Part shown: one piece after another, positions 1-11,500 of the stretch | Numbering within the stretch: the stretch's first letter is position 1 | Layout of the letters: every line of letters begins with the position of its first letter | Notes under the pieces: generated by a model | Database searches by the model: none | Told to the model about the DNA's origin: nothing | What the model saw: the letters and a program-made list of their open reading frames with translations, nothing else | Position numbers and translations under genes: made by a program | Source: Euglena gracilis | Lineage: Eukaryota > Euglenida > Euglenophyceae > Euglenales | Direction: 5' to 3' | DNA: 64,000 bases | Assembly (NCBI GenBank): GCA_039621445.1 | Contig: CP154954.1 | Location: 55,176,838-55,240,837 of the forward strand

Positions 1-58
<58 letters not shown>

Positions 59-60
59 TA
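1..60. repeat. TATACA microsatellite
   Basis: Near-perfect tandem repetition of TATACA from the first base, followed by a short TGTG tract. It lies directly upstream of the first recognisable exon and has no counterpart at the start of unit B, so it is outside the duplicated unit. Confidence 0.95.
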
Positions 61-151
61 TGTGTGTATACACAGATATTCATACAACATGCATACATCC
101 ATATCTTTGCTATATCTTTGTGCCCTCCCCTTCCCACCCTCGCCTGCCGGG

Positions 152-247
152 GCCTACGCCATGCTGGGCATCCGCAGCGAGCGCCTCCTCGTGGCGTTGG
201 CGGACCACGTCGTGGCGGACGGCCTCGTGACGTGGTACAACACACAG
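152..247 (+). CDS. Gene 1, internal exon (unit A): TBC2/FASTK-type helical-repeat protein
   Basis: The open frame reads AYAMLGIRSERLLVAL and ends in WYNTQ at a consensus donor (CAG|GTACGT, phase 0). It joins in frame to the exon at 3812. The string WAYAxLx(5-6)LxxAL recurs there as WAYATLMVRHQPLFAAL. This is the helical-repeat signature of TBC2/FASTK/RAP-domain proteins, which bind organellar RNA and act in chloroplast or mitochondrial RNA processing or translation. The family assignment rests on the repeat motif only; no RAP or kinase-like domain is in the window. The 5' boundary is uncertain: I see no canonical AG acceptor just before the GCC TAC GCC codons. The upstream exons lie outside the window. 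Confidence 0.5.
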
Positions 248-633
248 GTACGTCCCTCCGCTGCCCCTGGATGTCGCTCTCCAATCCGTCCAGCCACGTT
301 TCTCCTGATAGGTTTTCACCCCGTCTTTTAGGAGGTACCTGCCCCTACCAAACTTTGGTGTTCTCATGCCCAAATTTCTTCCCAACGTATGCATCATATC
401 CTATTTCTAACCCTATTTTTTGCCCTAACGCTGACGCCTGCACCTTCGAGAGGGACAGGTTGCTCTTTGCACCTCACATGCATTCGCGGAGAGTGAATTT
501 GCGGGCGATTTTGGGTCCAGCCGTCTGAGCCCAGCGAGGGCCCATTTGAAGTATCCTCGCCGTTGGTCCATTGTACAGTCTTTGTGCGATCCACTCTGGC
601 TGCCACTGAAGACACCTGTCCCGATAATACAAC

Positions 634-1523
634 CAGGCACCTATAGCTAAAATGGCCTAAAATGGCCGAAAAATGGCCTAAAATGACTTTTTGACCCCCT
701 ATAGGTGGGGGTCCCTAAAATGGCCTAAAATGGCCTAAAATGGCCTAAAATGGGAAAAATTCTGTTGCACAAAAATTTTTTGTGAACAACTGAATCCATT
801 CAGGCAACGATTTTCGGTGTCTTTTGTTAATGTGGACGGCGAACAGTGGATTTGGTGGAAGAGTACAGCCCCACAAGGCCCATGTTTTTATCCCTATTAT
901 TAATAGCATCAGTCCCCAAATCCACAGTCCCCAGCCTTTTGGTAGCTGAACTTTGAAGGTTTGGACAGGATTATATGTATATATATATCTATCTATCTAT
1001 CTATATATATATATATATATCTATATATATGTATATGTATATTATGGTGTTTGGGTGTGGTTAGTGTATTATTCTCTCCTATTTATAACTTGATTTTCTT
1101 TTCAGTATTAAGTTCCCCCAAAATACAAAAAGCTGAGCCCTTCTGGTAGTGCAAATAAAACTTTTAATATTTGTTCAAAAAAATCTGAATAATTTTCACT
1201 GCCGCAAATTCTTGCTGTTCAGAATTCCTCTGTGGAAATGAATTAAGATTTGTTGAGCTTCCCGTGGTTTTGATCCAGTGTTCAATCAATTTTGCATGCT
1301 TTTTGGATGTACTTTTGTTATAACTGAATAAGAGAAGGTTTGCACACGTTATGATGCAGTTTTCGGGACAAAAATAACGAAAAAAATATGATTTCAGAAC
1401 CCCCACCTCTACCTTAAAATGGCCTAAAATTGCCTAAAATGGCCTAAAATGGCCTTAAATGGCCTAAAATGGCCTAAAATGGCCTAAAATGAGGAAATTT
1501 TTGGGCTTGACTATAGGTGCCTG
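634..1523. mobile_element. Non-autonomous hAT-like DNA transposon, present only in unit A
   Basis: The ends are CAGGCACCTATAG and its reverse complement CTATAGGTGCCTG, giving 13-bp terminal inverted repeats. The element is flanked by the 8-bp direct repeat AATACAAC (626-633 and 1524-1531). Unit B has a single AATACAAC at the matching place and nothing inserted. Eight-base target duplications and CAG/CTG termini are the hAT superfamily hallmark. The interior is made of TAAAATGGCC tandem units and a TATC/TA microsatellite, with no transposase. Confidence 0.85.
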
Positions 1524-1659
1524 AATACAACGAAAGCCCTCCCCCCCTTTGCCTTCAATGCTTAAACAGAACGTTGGCCACCACCGAGGTTATTTGGGAA
1601 GGAAAGCAATTTTTAAGGCGTTCCTGCAGGGGACAAAAATCTTGACAATCTGTATCAAT

Positions 1660-1940
1660 CTATAGGTGGGGGTCCCTAAAATGGCCTAAAATGGCCTAAA
1701 ATGGCCTAAAATGGGAAAAATTCTGTTGCACAAAAATTTTTTGTGAACAACTGAATCCATTCAGGCAACGATTTTCGGTGTCTTTTGTTAATGTGGACGG
1801 CGAACAGTGGATTTGGTGGAAGAGTACAGCCCCACAAGGCCCATGTTTTTATCCCTATTATTAATAGCATCAGTCCCCAAATCCACAGTCCCCAGCCTTT
1901 TGGTAGCTGAACTTTGAAGGTTTGGACAGGATTATATGTA

Positions 1941-1981
<41 letters not shown>

Positions 1982-2611
1982 ATATATAAGTATATGTATA
2001 TTATGGTGTTTGGGTGTGGTTAGTGTATTATTCTCTCCTATTTATAACTTGATTTTCTTTTCAGTATTAAGTTCCCCCAAAATACAAAAAGCTGAGCCCT
2101 TCTGGTAGTGCAAATAAAACTTTTAATATTTGTTCAAAAAATCTGAATAATTTTCACTGCCGCAAATTCTTGCTGTTCAGAATTCCTCTGTGGAAATGAA
2201 TTAAGATTTGTTGAGCTTCCCGTGGTTTTGATCCAGTGTTCATGAATTTTGCATGCTTTTTGGATGTACTTTTGTTATAACTGAATAAGAGAAGGTTTGC
2301 ACACGTTATGATGCAGTTTTCGGGACAAAAATAACGAAAAAAATATGATTTCAGAACCCCCACCTCTACCTTAAAATGGCCTAAAATTGCCTAAAATGGC
2401 CTAAAATGGCCTTAAATGGCCTAAAATGGCCTAAAATGGCCTAAAATGAGGAAATTTTTGGGCTTGACTATAGGTGCCTGAATACAACGAAAGCCCTCCC
2501 CCCCTTTGCCTTCAATGCTTAAACAGAACGTTGGCCACCACCGAGGTTATTTGGGAAGGAAAGCAATTTTTAAGGCGTTCCTGCAGGGGACAAAAATCTT
2601 GACAATCTGAA
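1660..2611. repeat. Local 0.96-kb tandem copy of the hAT-like element and its right flank
   Basis: This repeats 700-1650 almost base for base (CTATAGGTGGGGGTCCC ... CTTGACAATCTG), with a period of 960 bp. It starts inside the element, so it lacks the left terminal repeat but keeps the right end, AATACAAC and about 130 bp of host flank. It therefore arose by local duplication after insertion, not by a second transposition. Main differences are microsatellite lengths and small indels. Confidence 0.85.
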
Positions 2612-3811
2612 AAATCTGAATAATAGCTCTCCCTAAACATCAGCCCCAAGCATTTGAACCATCTCTCCAAATAAGGGCTCAATAAGGGCATCAGTTGGTG
2701 CGAAATTCTTCACAGGGAAAACCCCAGCAGATTTGCCGTGGAGGTTTTAAATTTGCAAACCGACACAAAACAGAAAGGGTTTTTTCTTGTTGCAGAGCAT
2801 TGGGAGCGAGCACGGTACCCAGCCCCAGGAAGTTGTTGTTTTGAGCCTGTATTGGCTGAGCATTTTTTCAGTCAAGTACAGATAGTCATTCTGGCTCGTA
2901 TTGGCGGCCTTGTCAGGACAAATTTCCGAGGGTCCGTTGGAGGAAATCATTGAGCACGCTTGCGAGGTCAGGGCCGTTTTACAGCTTCCTGGCTTGGTCC
3001 AATGGTTGGTTGGAGACCTGGCTGGCACGGCCAGTTGTGGTTGGCCACAGCTGGTTGTGAAACAACCAGGTTTCAAAATGCAATTATTTTCCTCCACACT
3101 GCCTGGCAATTTTCTTGGTATCTCCATATCCCAGTATCATTTCCCCCTCATGTTTTCCCCAGTGTTCAAAACCTCGCAAAGCCGGACAAATCTGGACAAT
3201 TCTGGACAGAACGCCAAAGTATCAATCCATGTTTGGACGGCCCAACGAAGCAGATTTTTCCTTGTTGCCCATATACAAGACTGGTTGAATTGCACCAAGG
3301 CGATGATAACAACGCTCAGTGCTCATATCAGCGCTGAGCATGCACCCACCCGCGGCTCCAACAATGATTGATGCAACCTCCCATGTCAACCCACCTGAGA
3401 GGGGTCGATCTCAACGTTGGCAGACTCTTCAGTCATTTTTGCGGAGCCAATCACTCATTTCCGGTCACCAGCTCGAGTTTTGAGCTCGGGTACTTCCGGG
3501 GCGGTCCTCAGGGGGGGGGGATTCAGTCCTTTACGAGCCACCCTGCTCACATCTGCACAAAGTCATGAAAGTACACAACTACCCACACACACACACACAC
3601 ACGCACACTTTTGAGGTGTAAAATTGGCATTGCTTGAGACCATTTTGTTCATTGCCGCCACAACCCCCCCCCCCCCGGCTTCTATCCCCCTCGGATCGTC
3701 AATCAACAACACTGACACACTGGCCAGTTCACGCAACCCTCTTTCCTTCAGGTGCCAAAGGTTTTGTTGGTTAGCCTCTGCCAGTCTGCCTCCTGCCCCC
3801 CCCCCCCACAG

Positions 3812-4255
3812 GACATCTGCCAGACGGCGTGGGCGTACGCGACCCTCATGGTCCGGCATCAGCCCCTCTTCGCCGCCCTCACCGACCGGCTACTGACCGG
3901 CGACGTGCTGCTGACCCTCAACGACCACGCCCGCGACTGGGGCCCCCCCTCAGCCGGCTGTGGCCCTGTTGGTTTTCCCCGGCTGTCCACTCCACTCCGG
4001 CGGTTCACGGTGACGGTCGGCCGGCACTCATCCCGAAACTGTGGGGACCGGCCCCCGCCGCTGGTGCGCCAATTGGTCACCCGGGCTCCGGCCCGAACTG
4101 CAGCCACCCGGCCGATGGCGGCAGCCGGCCAGCCGAGGAGGGCCTCCGGCCCTGACCGGACGCTGTGGGCGTTCTCCCACATCGGGTTCTACAACGCCCA
4201 GCTGCAGGCGGCACTGATGCAGCGCCAGCCCAGAGAGGCTGCCCCTCCCCGGTAG
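3812..4255 (+). CDS. Gene 1, terminal exon (unit A)
   Basis: It begins right after a C-run/CACAG acceptor and continues the frame of the exon at 152-247, ending at TAG. It opens with DICQTAWAYATLM, followed by LFAALTDRLL, and later has TLWAFSHIGFYNAQL, a second degenerate copy of the same helical-repeat motif. The middle is rich in Pro, Arg and Ala. High GC (about 70%) sets it off from the AT-rich flanks, and the copy at 27247 keeps the frame, with an in-frame 9-nt deletion in B. Probable role is organellar RNA binding, by analogy with TBC2/FASTK repeats only. An unrecognised intron in the Pro/Arg-rich middle is possible. Confidence 0.5.
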   Translation, partial: DICQTAWAYATLMVRHQPLFAALTDRLLTGDVLLTLNDHARDWGPPSAGCGPVGFPRLSTPLRRFTVTVGRHSSRNCGDRPPPLVRQLVTRAPARTAATRPMAAAGQPRRASGPDRTLWAFSHIGFYNAQLQAALMQRQPREAAPPR

Positions 4256-7193
4256 CGCCGCCGCCTGCCCTCCTCCGCCCTCGCCGGCCCGTCCCACGCC
4301 ATCGTCGCCCGACCCCCACGCTGCATGCACCATACGGCCATAGCGTGGTCGTCAACGGGCTCGGCCTTCAGACCGCGGGAGTTTCTGCCTTGGGAGGCTG
4401 ATGGTGAGATTGGGTATGAAGCTTTTCCATGCTTTGGGTTGTCTGGTTTCATGTTTGTGTCAGTCCTGCCGGCGTTTGATTGAGTTCTGGGTGGGGTGGG
4501 CATTTGCCCCCCTCCGCCGGGCTTTCTTGTCCAGCACCGGGCAAGGCACAAAATGCCACAAAATAAACAGAGAAGTGCGAGACACACTCCACCACTCTCC
4601 AGGCGTCACACTTCGTGGTGGGGTGGGCTCCTGGGCGCTGGGCCCCGGCCAGCGAGCAAGCATCACGGCCTTCCACATGAGCAGGGGGCTTTTTGGGTTG
4701 GGGTCCAACCCCCCAAGCAGGGTGGGTGGGACTTTGCCAGCAGCACTGGGGGGGGGGGGTGCAAGTTGAATAATGCTAAAGCGGCCACAGTAACCCAAAG
4801 CCTTTTTCGGTGGGTTTTCCTCCTGTTCCTGAAAGGGAATGTAGATCTTTTTTTGTTTGACAGAAAAAATATAATTGTCTTTTAAACAAAAAAAATGCAC
4901 ACCACCATGCAAGGATGCTCCAAAATGAACTGTTTGACCGAAAAAAGAAACAGGATTTAATGTGTTTTTGGATGGTTATGATGTGCTGTTTTTGAAGGTT
5001 TTGAAGTTTTGAAAGTTCTATGCGCTTTTTTGTGTGTTTTTGAGGTTTTTTGTCTTTTTTTGTTTTTAAATTTGGATTTTGGATTTTGCAGCTTGTTGCA
5101 TCCCCCCGCCCTTATTATGTCAATCAGTGGAAATACATAGTTCACCCTCGTTTTTTTTCCCGGTGCAAGTTTTTAGGACCCAAAAAGTCAAAAAGTGAAG
5201 GGATTCGACGCCCTTTGAAGGGGCACCGAAGGGGGCGCCAACCCCGTGCTAAGAGCCCTCCGAAGTGAGCCCCTGCCCTGGAGCCAGGCGGCCCTCCTCC
5301 TCTCAATATGTGTGTGTCAGCACCGCAAGGAGGGTCAGGGCGCTGGCCTGCCTGCACCAAACCCACTTGCCTTTTTCGCTCACCCCACTGTTCTCTCCAC
5401 TGGCCACGGTGCTCCATTTGCGTGAATCACCTTGTGCCGGCACATTGCTTTTTTGACTCTTTTGCTGAACCCGCTGTCCTCCTGGCCACGACTGCCCCAA
5501 CCCTTTGCACGACGGCTACCTCCCCAACCGCACCACACTTCGCACTCTCGCATCGAAATACGATGCCTCCCAATGTCTAATTTGCCCGCCTGGCCCAGGG
5601 CCGACGTCTTGTCCAACTTGACCACAGTGGGTTGCTTTTCATTTGGATTATCTTGGGGATCCCATATGTGCGCCCAGGTGGTTTTGTGTCAGCAGTGTAG
5701 GTAAGGGTCTTCCAAATATATCTGGTGCGAAATTTTTGAAAGAATGGTCAAAAGTGATGTGCAAACGTGGCCCGAGGTAGCTTAATAATGTCATTGATAA
5801 TATATAATTATATTATATATTATATCATTAATAGAAATAGTAAATTTTGCAAAACACCCTGGAATCTTTTCAAAAAAGTGAAAAAAAACGTTACAAATTG
5901 ATTATGAAGGTTTACTGCATCCCAGGCTGACAATGGGGTTGAAAGCGACCTCAGGTAAAATGACTGAATGGAGGTTCAATTCAATTCAAATTCAAAGGTC
6001 AGGGGGTGGGGTTAGACACACCTTAAGCAATGATATGGTCCAGCCCAGGAACCCCCACCCCCGGGGTCCGGTCCCAGGTCCATCCCCCATTCAACCCCTG
6101 GGGGTCTTCTTCTGAGCTAAAAAGAAGCCTGGTCCCGATGGGCAAGGGGAAATGCATTATGGTACCCTTTGGGTGTCAGTGCAAATGGCATCTCACAAGC
6201 ACACTGTTCTTTGGATCAGACTGGGTGGTTTTTGGCTCCAGAACCCCCACAGGGGGAGGGGTCTGCTGGATCGGCCAAAAGTGGCCACCTGGCGCCGAAG
6301 GCACCGGAAATTTTTGGGATTTTTGACCAAAATCCTTGGATTGTTGGCCATTTTTGGCCAAAGTCTTAGGCGGCGTGAAGAGGAAGCGGAAAACAGCTTC
6401 CAAAAAAAGGGTTTTTTTTTGAGTTATTTGGAAGGGGTCCCGATTTCGGCCATTTTTGATGGACGTTTGGCTTGCAGTAACGGAGTCCTATAAACTCCAA
6501 AACGGACCCGAAATACCACTTTTATTTTCAATTTATGTGCAAATGAGCGAAACCCATACAAAAATTACAAATCCAGGCAAAATGAGCAGATTCACACCTG
6601 ATATCCGCTGCCGCCGACGACGGAAGAACTCGAAACCCCCTGCAAAGGGGGGGAAAAAAGAAAGGAGAAGAACAGGAAGCGGTAAAAAGGACATTCCGCT
6701 TCAAAATCAGGCATAGGCCACGGGAAACCATACAGAAAGAAGAATCCGTGATGAAATACGAACAGAAAATGCATGAAATTTTACTGAAACAAAAAGGAAG
6801 CGGAAAACCGCTTTGATAGATATCAGAAAAATTGAGAATGAGAATGAGAATGCAGAATAGGATTGAAATGTGTGATGTTCAAGCAGTCAGCAATCCTTCC
6901 AGACATACCATAGTTGATTCATTTCAAAAGGGTATAATGCATCAAACGTAATCAGCAGTGAACATTTGTCATCAGTTCAACAGATGTAATCCACTTTAGA
7001 TCTTATCGTCGCCAGAAATGGAATGCAAATCTTATACAAAACAATTCAGAGAGTGACCCCCGGGGATCGGAAAGCAATGGACCCCCAGGTCCAGCCATAT
7101 GGGTCTGGTGCTGCAGGCTGGTCTGGGTTTTGGTGCGAAGTGCCAAATTTTTTTTGGGAAATGCCTTTAGATGGCCCAATTTTTTGGAGGGTG

Positions 7194-8291
7194 GTGCTTC
7201 TGCACCGCGTGGCGCACCGCGTGCACCGCATGAGAGGAATCATTCCCGAATGTGCAATTTTCACAAATTTCCACCAGTACCCCATTTGTAGATGATTTCC
7301 ATTCTTTTGTCTAGTTTCCTGCAGATCAGCAATTTTTGGACTTTTTTGGCCCCCTTTTTTGGCCATTTTGGACCACTTTTGGCCACTTTTGGCCATTTTG
7401 GGCTGCATTTGGTAATTTCGACCACTTTCAGCTGTTTGAATGCATTTTTGCTTCATTTATACCAATTTTCGGCTGCTTTTGGTCATTTTTGCACATTTGT
7501 GGCCATTTTAGGCCACCACTTCTAACTGCTTTTTATCGACTTTTTGGCCACTTTTGGCAGGGGGGGGGAAATGCGTTTCGCATTTTTTCGCATTTTTGCG
7601 CATTTTTTTGCGCATTTTTTCAAATTTTCCAAAAATGCGCATTTTTGCGCATTTTTTCGCATTTTTTGCGCATTTTTTCGTTTTTTTCAGCACATTTTTT
7701 TGCTTTTTGGCACATTTTTTTGTGATTTTCCAAAATTTTCGCATTTTTTGACCATTTTTGCATTTTTTTTGCAAAAATTTGAAAATTTTGACTTTTTTTG
7801 AAACGTATATTTTCCTCATTATTCTACATAATTTCTTCAAATTTGGTGCCATTTTTGCATGTTTTTGGGTAATTTTTGCATTTTCGTGATTTTTGCGCAT
7901 TTTTTCTCGGATTTTGCACATTTTTGCGCATTTTTTCCAAAAATGCGCATTTTTTGCGCATTTTTTTTGCGCATTTTTGCGCATTTTTGCGCATTTTTGC
8001 GCATTTTTTCCGAGGCCGGGCGAGCGCATTTCCCCCCCCCCTGCCACTTTTGGCCATTTTGTGGTCACTTGCACAGATTCAGTGACCATTGGTACACATT
8101 TGGTGAGATCTGGTGGCAAAACCAGGTGATTTGGGCCAAAAAACACCAAAAAAATAACCAAATCCACTCAAAATGCTTTTTCGTTGCAATTTTTGTAATT
8201 GATGGGCGCTTTTGCAGGTGTGTTTTCTCTCATTCAGTCATTTTTCACGCGGTGCACGCGGTGCGAAACACGCGGTGCATGCGGTGCGGAA
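7194..8291. repeat. Inverted GCACCGCGTG arrays around a T-rich block
   Basis: Three GCACCGCGTG-type units at 7202-7231 are mirrored by CACGCGGTGC-type units at 8247-8286. Both arrays persist in unit B (about 30635-30665 and 31178-31220). The DNA between is dominated by TTTTGGCCA repeats. It may be a foldback or old MITE, but I find no clear target duplication. Confidence 0.45.
7558..8043. mobile_element. 486-bp CAGGGG/CCCCTG element with a 10-bp target duplication, unit A only
   Basis: The ends are CAG, a G-run and AAATGCG, mirrored by CGCATTT, a C-run and CTG (about 18-bp inverted repeats). The direct repeat CCACTTTTGG flanks it (7548-7557 and 8044-8053). Unit B has the uninterrupted single site at 30976-30985. 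The inside is almost wholly GCGCATTTTT-type repeats in both orientations, with no transposase. A 9-11-bp duplication would suit a Mutator-like element; the family remains unassigned. Confidence 0.8.
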
Positions 8292-8535
8292 GCATCCCCC
8301 AGGTGGGCCCGGCGAGTGGCTGGGGGGACCACCCCTCCTCCCCCTGGGGTCTTAAAAGGAAGCCTGATGTGGACACTGCGGTGCAAAAGACCGAAGTCTG
8401 TGTTTTCATCTTGGATGGTGGCAAAGGATGGAGAGTGGTCTTTCCTGTCGGCACAAGAGAAGCCGACATCTTTTTGCCTTTTTTCCTCAGTTTTGTGTGA
8501 TTTTTTTTTCTGGCTCTGCATATGGTTGTGATCGG

Positions 8536-11500
8536 ATGAGCGACCCACCCTCAGTGGAAGCATGCAGCAGCAGCAGCACCATGAGACGCGGGCATTCGTT
8601 TGTTCAGGAGTATTCCAAGCCACCACCGCAGCTATGCCGGTGTGTCTGTCAGTGTGTGTGTGTGTGTGTGTGTGTTTCTATGTGAGTTGCATAGTGTTTC
8701 CTATATGTGGAGTTTTTTTTTCGGGTGTTTATTGGTATGCACTCAGAATGAACACATATTTATGTCCACCACAAAAAGAAAATCAAATATGCCTGAAATT
8801 TCCTTGGAATTCTTAAAAACAGTGCAAAGGAAAGGTGGAGAGCATGAAAACTGGAAATTGAAGAAGATGGAAAAATAAAGCATTCTTACATCTATTTATT
8901 TGTAATTCTCAATGAAAAACTCCCGTCCGAAATGATTTTGCTCCTGCAAAGTTAATGGAACAATGTTTTTTGGCCCCATTTGCTTATTGGGACAGTATCC
9001 AAAGCGTTTGATGGATCGACTCACCGTGTGTTGAATGTGGTTTCTGGCGGTGGTTTTCATATGCAATGCTTCCAATCTTCAACCCAGAAAAAGTGTCGGA
9101 TTTCAAGTGGTGTTGCTTTGGGGGGGGGGGGGCAAATTATTTGGACCGAATTTTTCCAGCATTAGTTGCCTGCAAAATCATTTGGGCACACAAAGCTTTA
9201 GGGCAGTGCAAAACTATTTGGGAGAGGGGTTTAAGGGCAGCATAGTTTTATTTTCCAAGTACGTGTCAAAGTCTTGTCAACATCCCCAATGAGATCCGGG
9301 TGTGATTTTTGGATCATTTGCTCAACTGCCAGGGAGTAGTATTGTTGGGTGGGGTGAAAATTGATTAGCGATTGGATGAAGTTCCCTCCCCAAAACTTTG
9401 TTGCAGCCAGACAGCGATTGTAGTGCATTTTTCGATGAGCGGGAAATCAGTAAGGAATAAACACAGCCATACGTATTTCAAACTTCGTATTTGTGGGCTG
9501 AAAGCCAAGAAAATCCGACTTTCTTTGAGTTTTGGCATTTAAAATTGATTATTAAGAAAAATTGTGAGTGATATTTTTGATGCATTTATTGTTCCTCGAC
9601 TGAATTTGTGCTGGTATGCCAGATTCTCCCCATTTTCATACCTACCCCCCCCCGGGAAATTGTCATGCCCGAGAACCTGTCAGGGTCCCGCCCGGGAAAC
9701 ATATAGGAAGTTGTCAGGGTCCCCGGTACTGGCCAACCTGTCAGGTGACAGTTTCTCGGGGGGGGGGTATTCATTCTGCGGTGCTCAGGGTGGTCCAATA
9801 AGGGACAGGCAGTTTTGTTCTTCTTTAAGCACCCCCGCTTAAGGACCGCCCCAGGCTTGGTTTTCCCACCCACGTGTACAGCCCCCCCTCTGACATGGAG
9901 CCAGACAATGGTGCCCTTCAGGAAACAGCAGCAATTTTTGAGTGGACACAACGTTTTTTCCATCAGAAATGTTCCATTTTGGATTGCACGTTTGTGGAGA
10001 GGAGGTACACAATGAAAATCGGGCATAAAATTGGTGTTTGTTTGATTTTACCCCCAAATATGAACCCCCTCCCCTGTCTGAAGTCTTGAAAACCCACCCA
10101 AATATAAAGCTGGGGGGATGGGGGAGCTTTACCTCACAGTACCCACAGAACCCCCCCCAAACTCCCAAACCAAACCCCCCCACACCCCCCAACGCTCCCC
10201 ACAAACCCCATACATGAAAATTTTTGCTTTTGTTGATTGATTTACTCGGCCTTTGGCCTCGTCAGGGGGCAATCTCTGGGCGCCTCCCCCCAGAGATTTT
10301 TTTTTAAGTTTCGTGCCCCCGGGGCGTCCTGGCCGACCCCCCTCCCAGGGGGGGAGGGTTTGGGCCAAGCGCTTCCCCCGCCGGAGGCGGGGTTTTCCTA
10401 CATCCTCAGTCCAAAGCCGCCGAAAAGAAATTGGATCCCAAAATTGACCCCCCAAAGGTGGGTCCCCCTGGGATCGCCTCCCAATGGGTAGGTGGGTGGG
10501 TCGGGACCCCCCCCAGGTCCTAAAAAGAACCCTCTGAAATAAAAAGAGCTTTTATCTGTGCAACCAGGGGCATCCAACGTCTAATGTTTCCGGACCCCCT
10601 CACACCCCATACCCGACACACACACACCCAACACACACCCCACACCCCACATTACCCCCCACAACACCCACAGTACCCTGGCAAGAGGCACGATTGCAAT
10701 AGATCCGAGTGAATTCCCTTTTTCCCGGTTACAACTCCCCGGGGCATTTTGGTCCGTTGCATTTTTTCCAACTTTTTTTTGTGCACCCGCAGCATGAAAC
10801 CCCCGGGACAAAGTGGAGAAAAAAATCCACCAAAAAGACTGGACTCTACACCCCCACTTTTGCCTGGTGCAGCTCTCCTCTCCTGGCTGTCCCTGATTTG
10901 GCGCTCACTCCAGGTTTTTTACGCACTTTTTTTTGTCTGGCCCGCCTCAGACTTGTGTTTTTTTGGATGATTTCTGGAGTGCAGGACGAAATGATGGGGG
11001 TGTAGGGGGGGGGTATGGCCGCGTCGCCGGGCAGAGTCGCAATAAAGGAGGGCATGTTCGGCGTGGTTACCCAGGGGAACTTAAACTGAAACTTAAAACA
11101 CATACTGCTTAGAGGGTGTGGCACCATTTCAGTTTGGAAATCCTAAGTGCGGGGTATTCTGTAGAATTTGAATACAACAGGATGACCAGTCCGCGGGCCT
11201 GAATTTGGGCATCGGCAATTGAAGCTGTGAAAAACCATTTCTTGGCCCCTGAAACATCGGAATACACTACATTTTCAGGTTATATCCGGAAAAACTGAGT
11301 TTAAAAGGGCCCTTCACCCCCAGTATTTTAATCCAAAAATGAGAAACAGTACATCGGCTGAAAATGGACACGTCTGCCATATAATGCAATACACTGACAC
11401 GCTTCATTTTGACTTTCTCAGACATCCCTTACAACACCACCACTTTGAGCACAAACTCTCCACAATCTGCTCTCCTCCTGTTTCGATCGTTCTCTTGTGT

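Larger units (their letters stand above)
248..3811 (+). other. Intron of gene 1 (unit A)
   Basis: This is a GT-AG intron (GTACGT ... C-run then CACAG) between the WYNTQ and DICQTAW exons. It contains the hAT-like insertion and its local duplication (634-2611). The remaining 2.6-3.6 kb shows no coding signal I trust; it has short ORFs only, a CA microsatellite at about 3584-3604 and long C runs before the acceptor. The equivalent intron in unit B (25549-27246) is 1.7 kb. Confidence 0.6.
4256..8535. other. Spacer between gene 1 and gene 2 (unit A)
   Basis: No convincing gene on either strand; ORFs are short and most are not kept between the two units. It holds an AT-only patch near 5790-5835, T/TTTGGCC-rich sequence at 7320-7550, the 486-bp insertion (7558-8043) and inverted GCACCGCGTG arrays. 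Promoter and 5' UTR of gene 2 should lie in its last few hundred bases, but I recognise no specific element. Confidence 0.6.

Noticed and set aside
640-1490. Array of TAAAATGGCC units resembling a CRISPR
   Set aside because: Short units without spacers of constant length, inside a transposon with target duplications; eukaryotic context.
961-2108. Small ORFs with Ile/Tyr/Ser runs and their minus-strand partners
   Set aside because: They are translations of the TATC/TA microsatellite and of the hAT-like element interior, duplicated along with it.
5950-6720. Positively charged ORFs (around 6152-6716 and 29454-30143)
   Set aside because: The frame breaks between the two units, there are no family motifs, and the sequence is built of repeated AGCGGAAA and TTTGGCCA words.
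7292-8167. Phe/His- and Lys/Met-rich ORFs on both strands
   Set aside because: Low-complexity translation of the GCGCATTTTT and TTTTGGCC repeats; absent from unit B where the element is missing.
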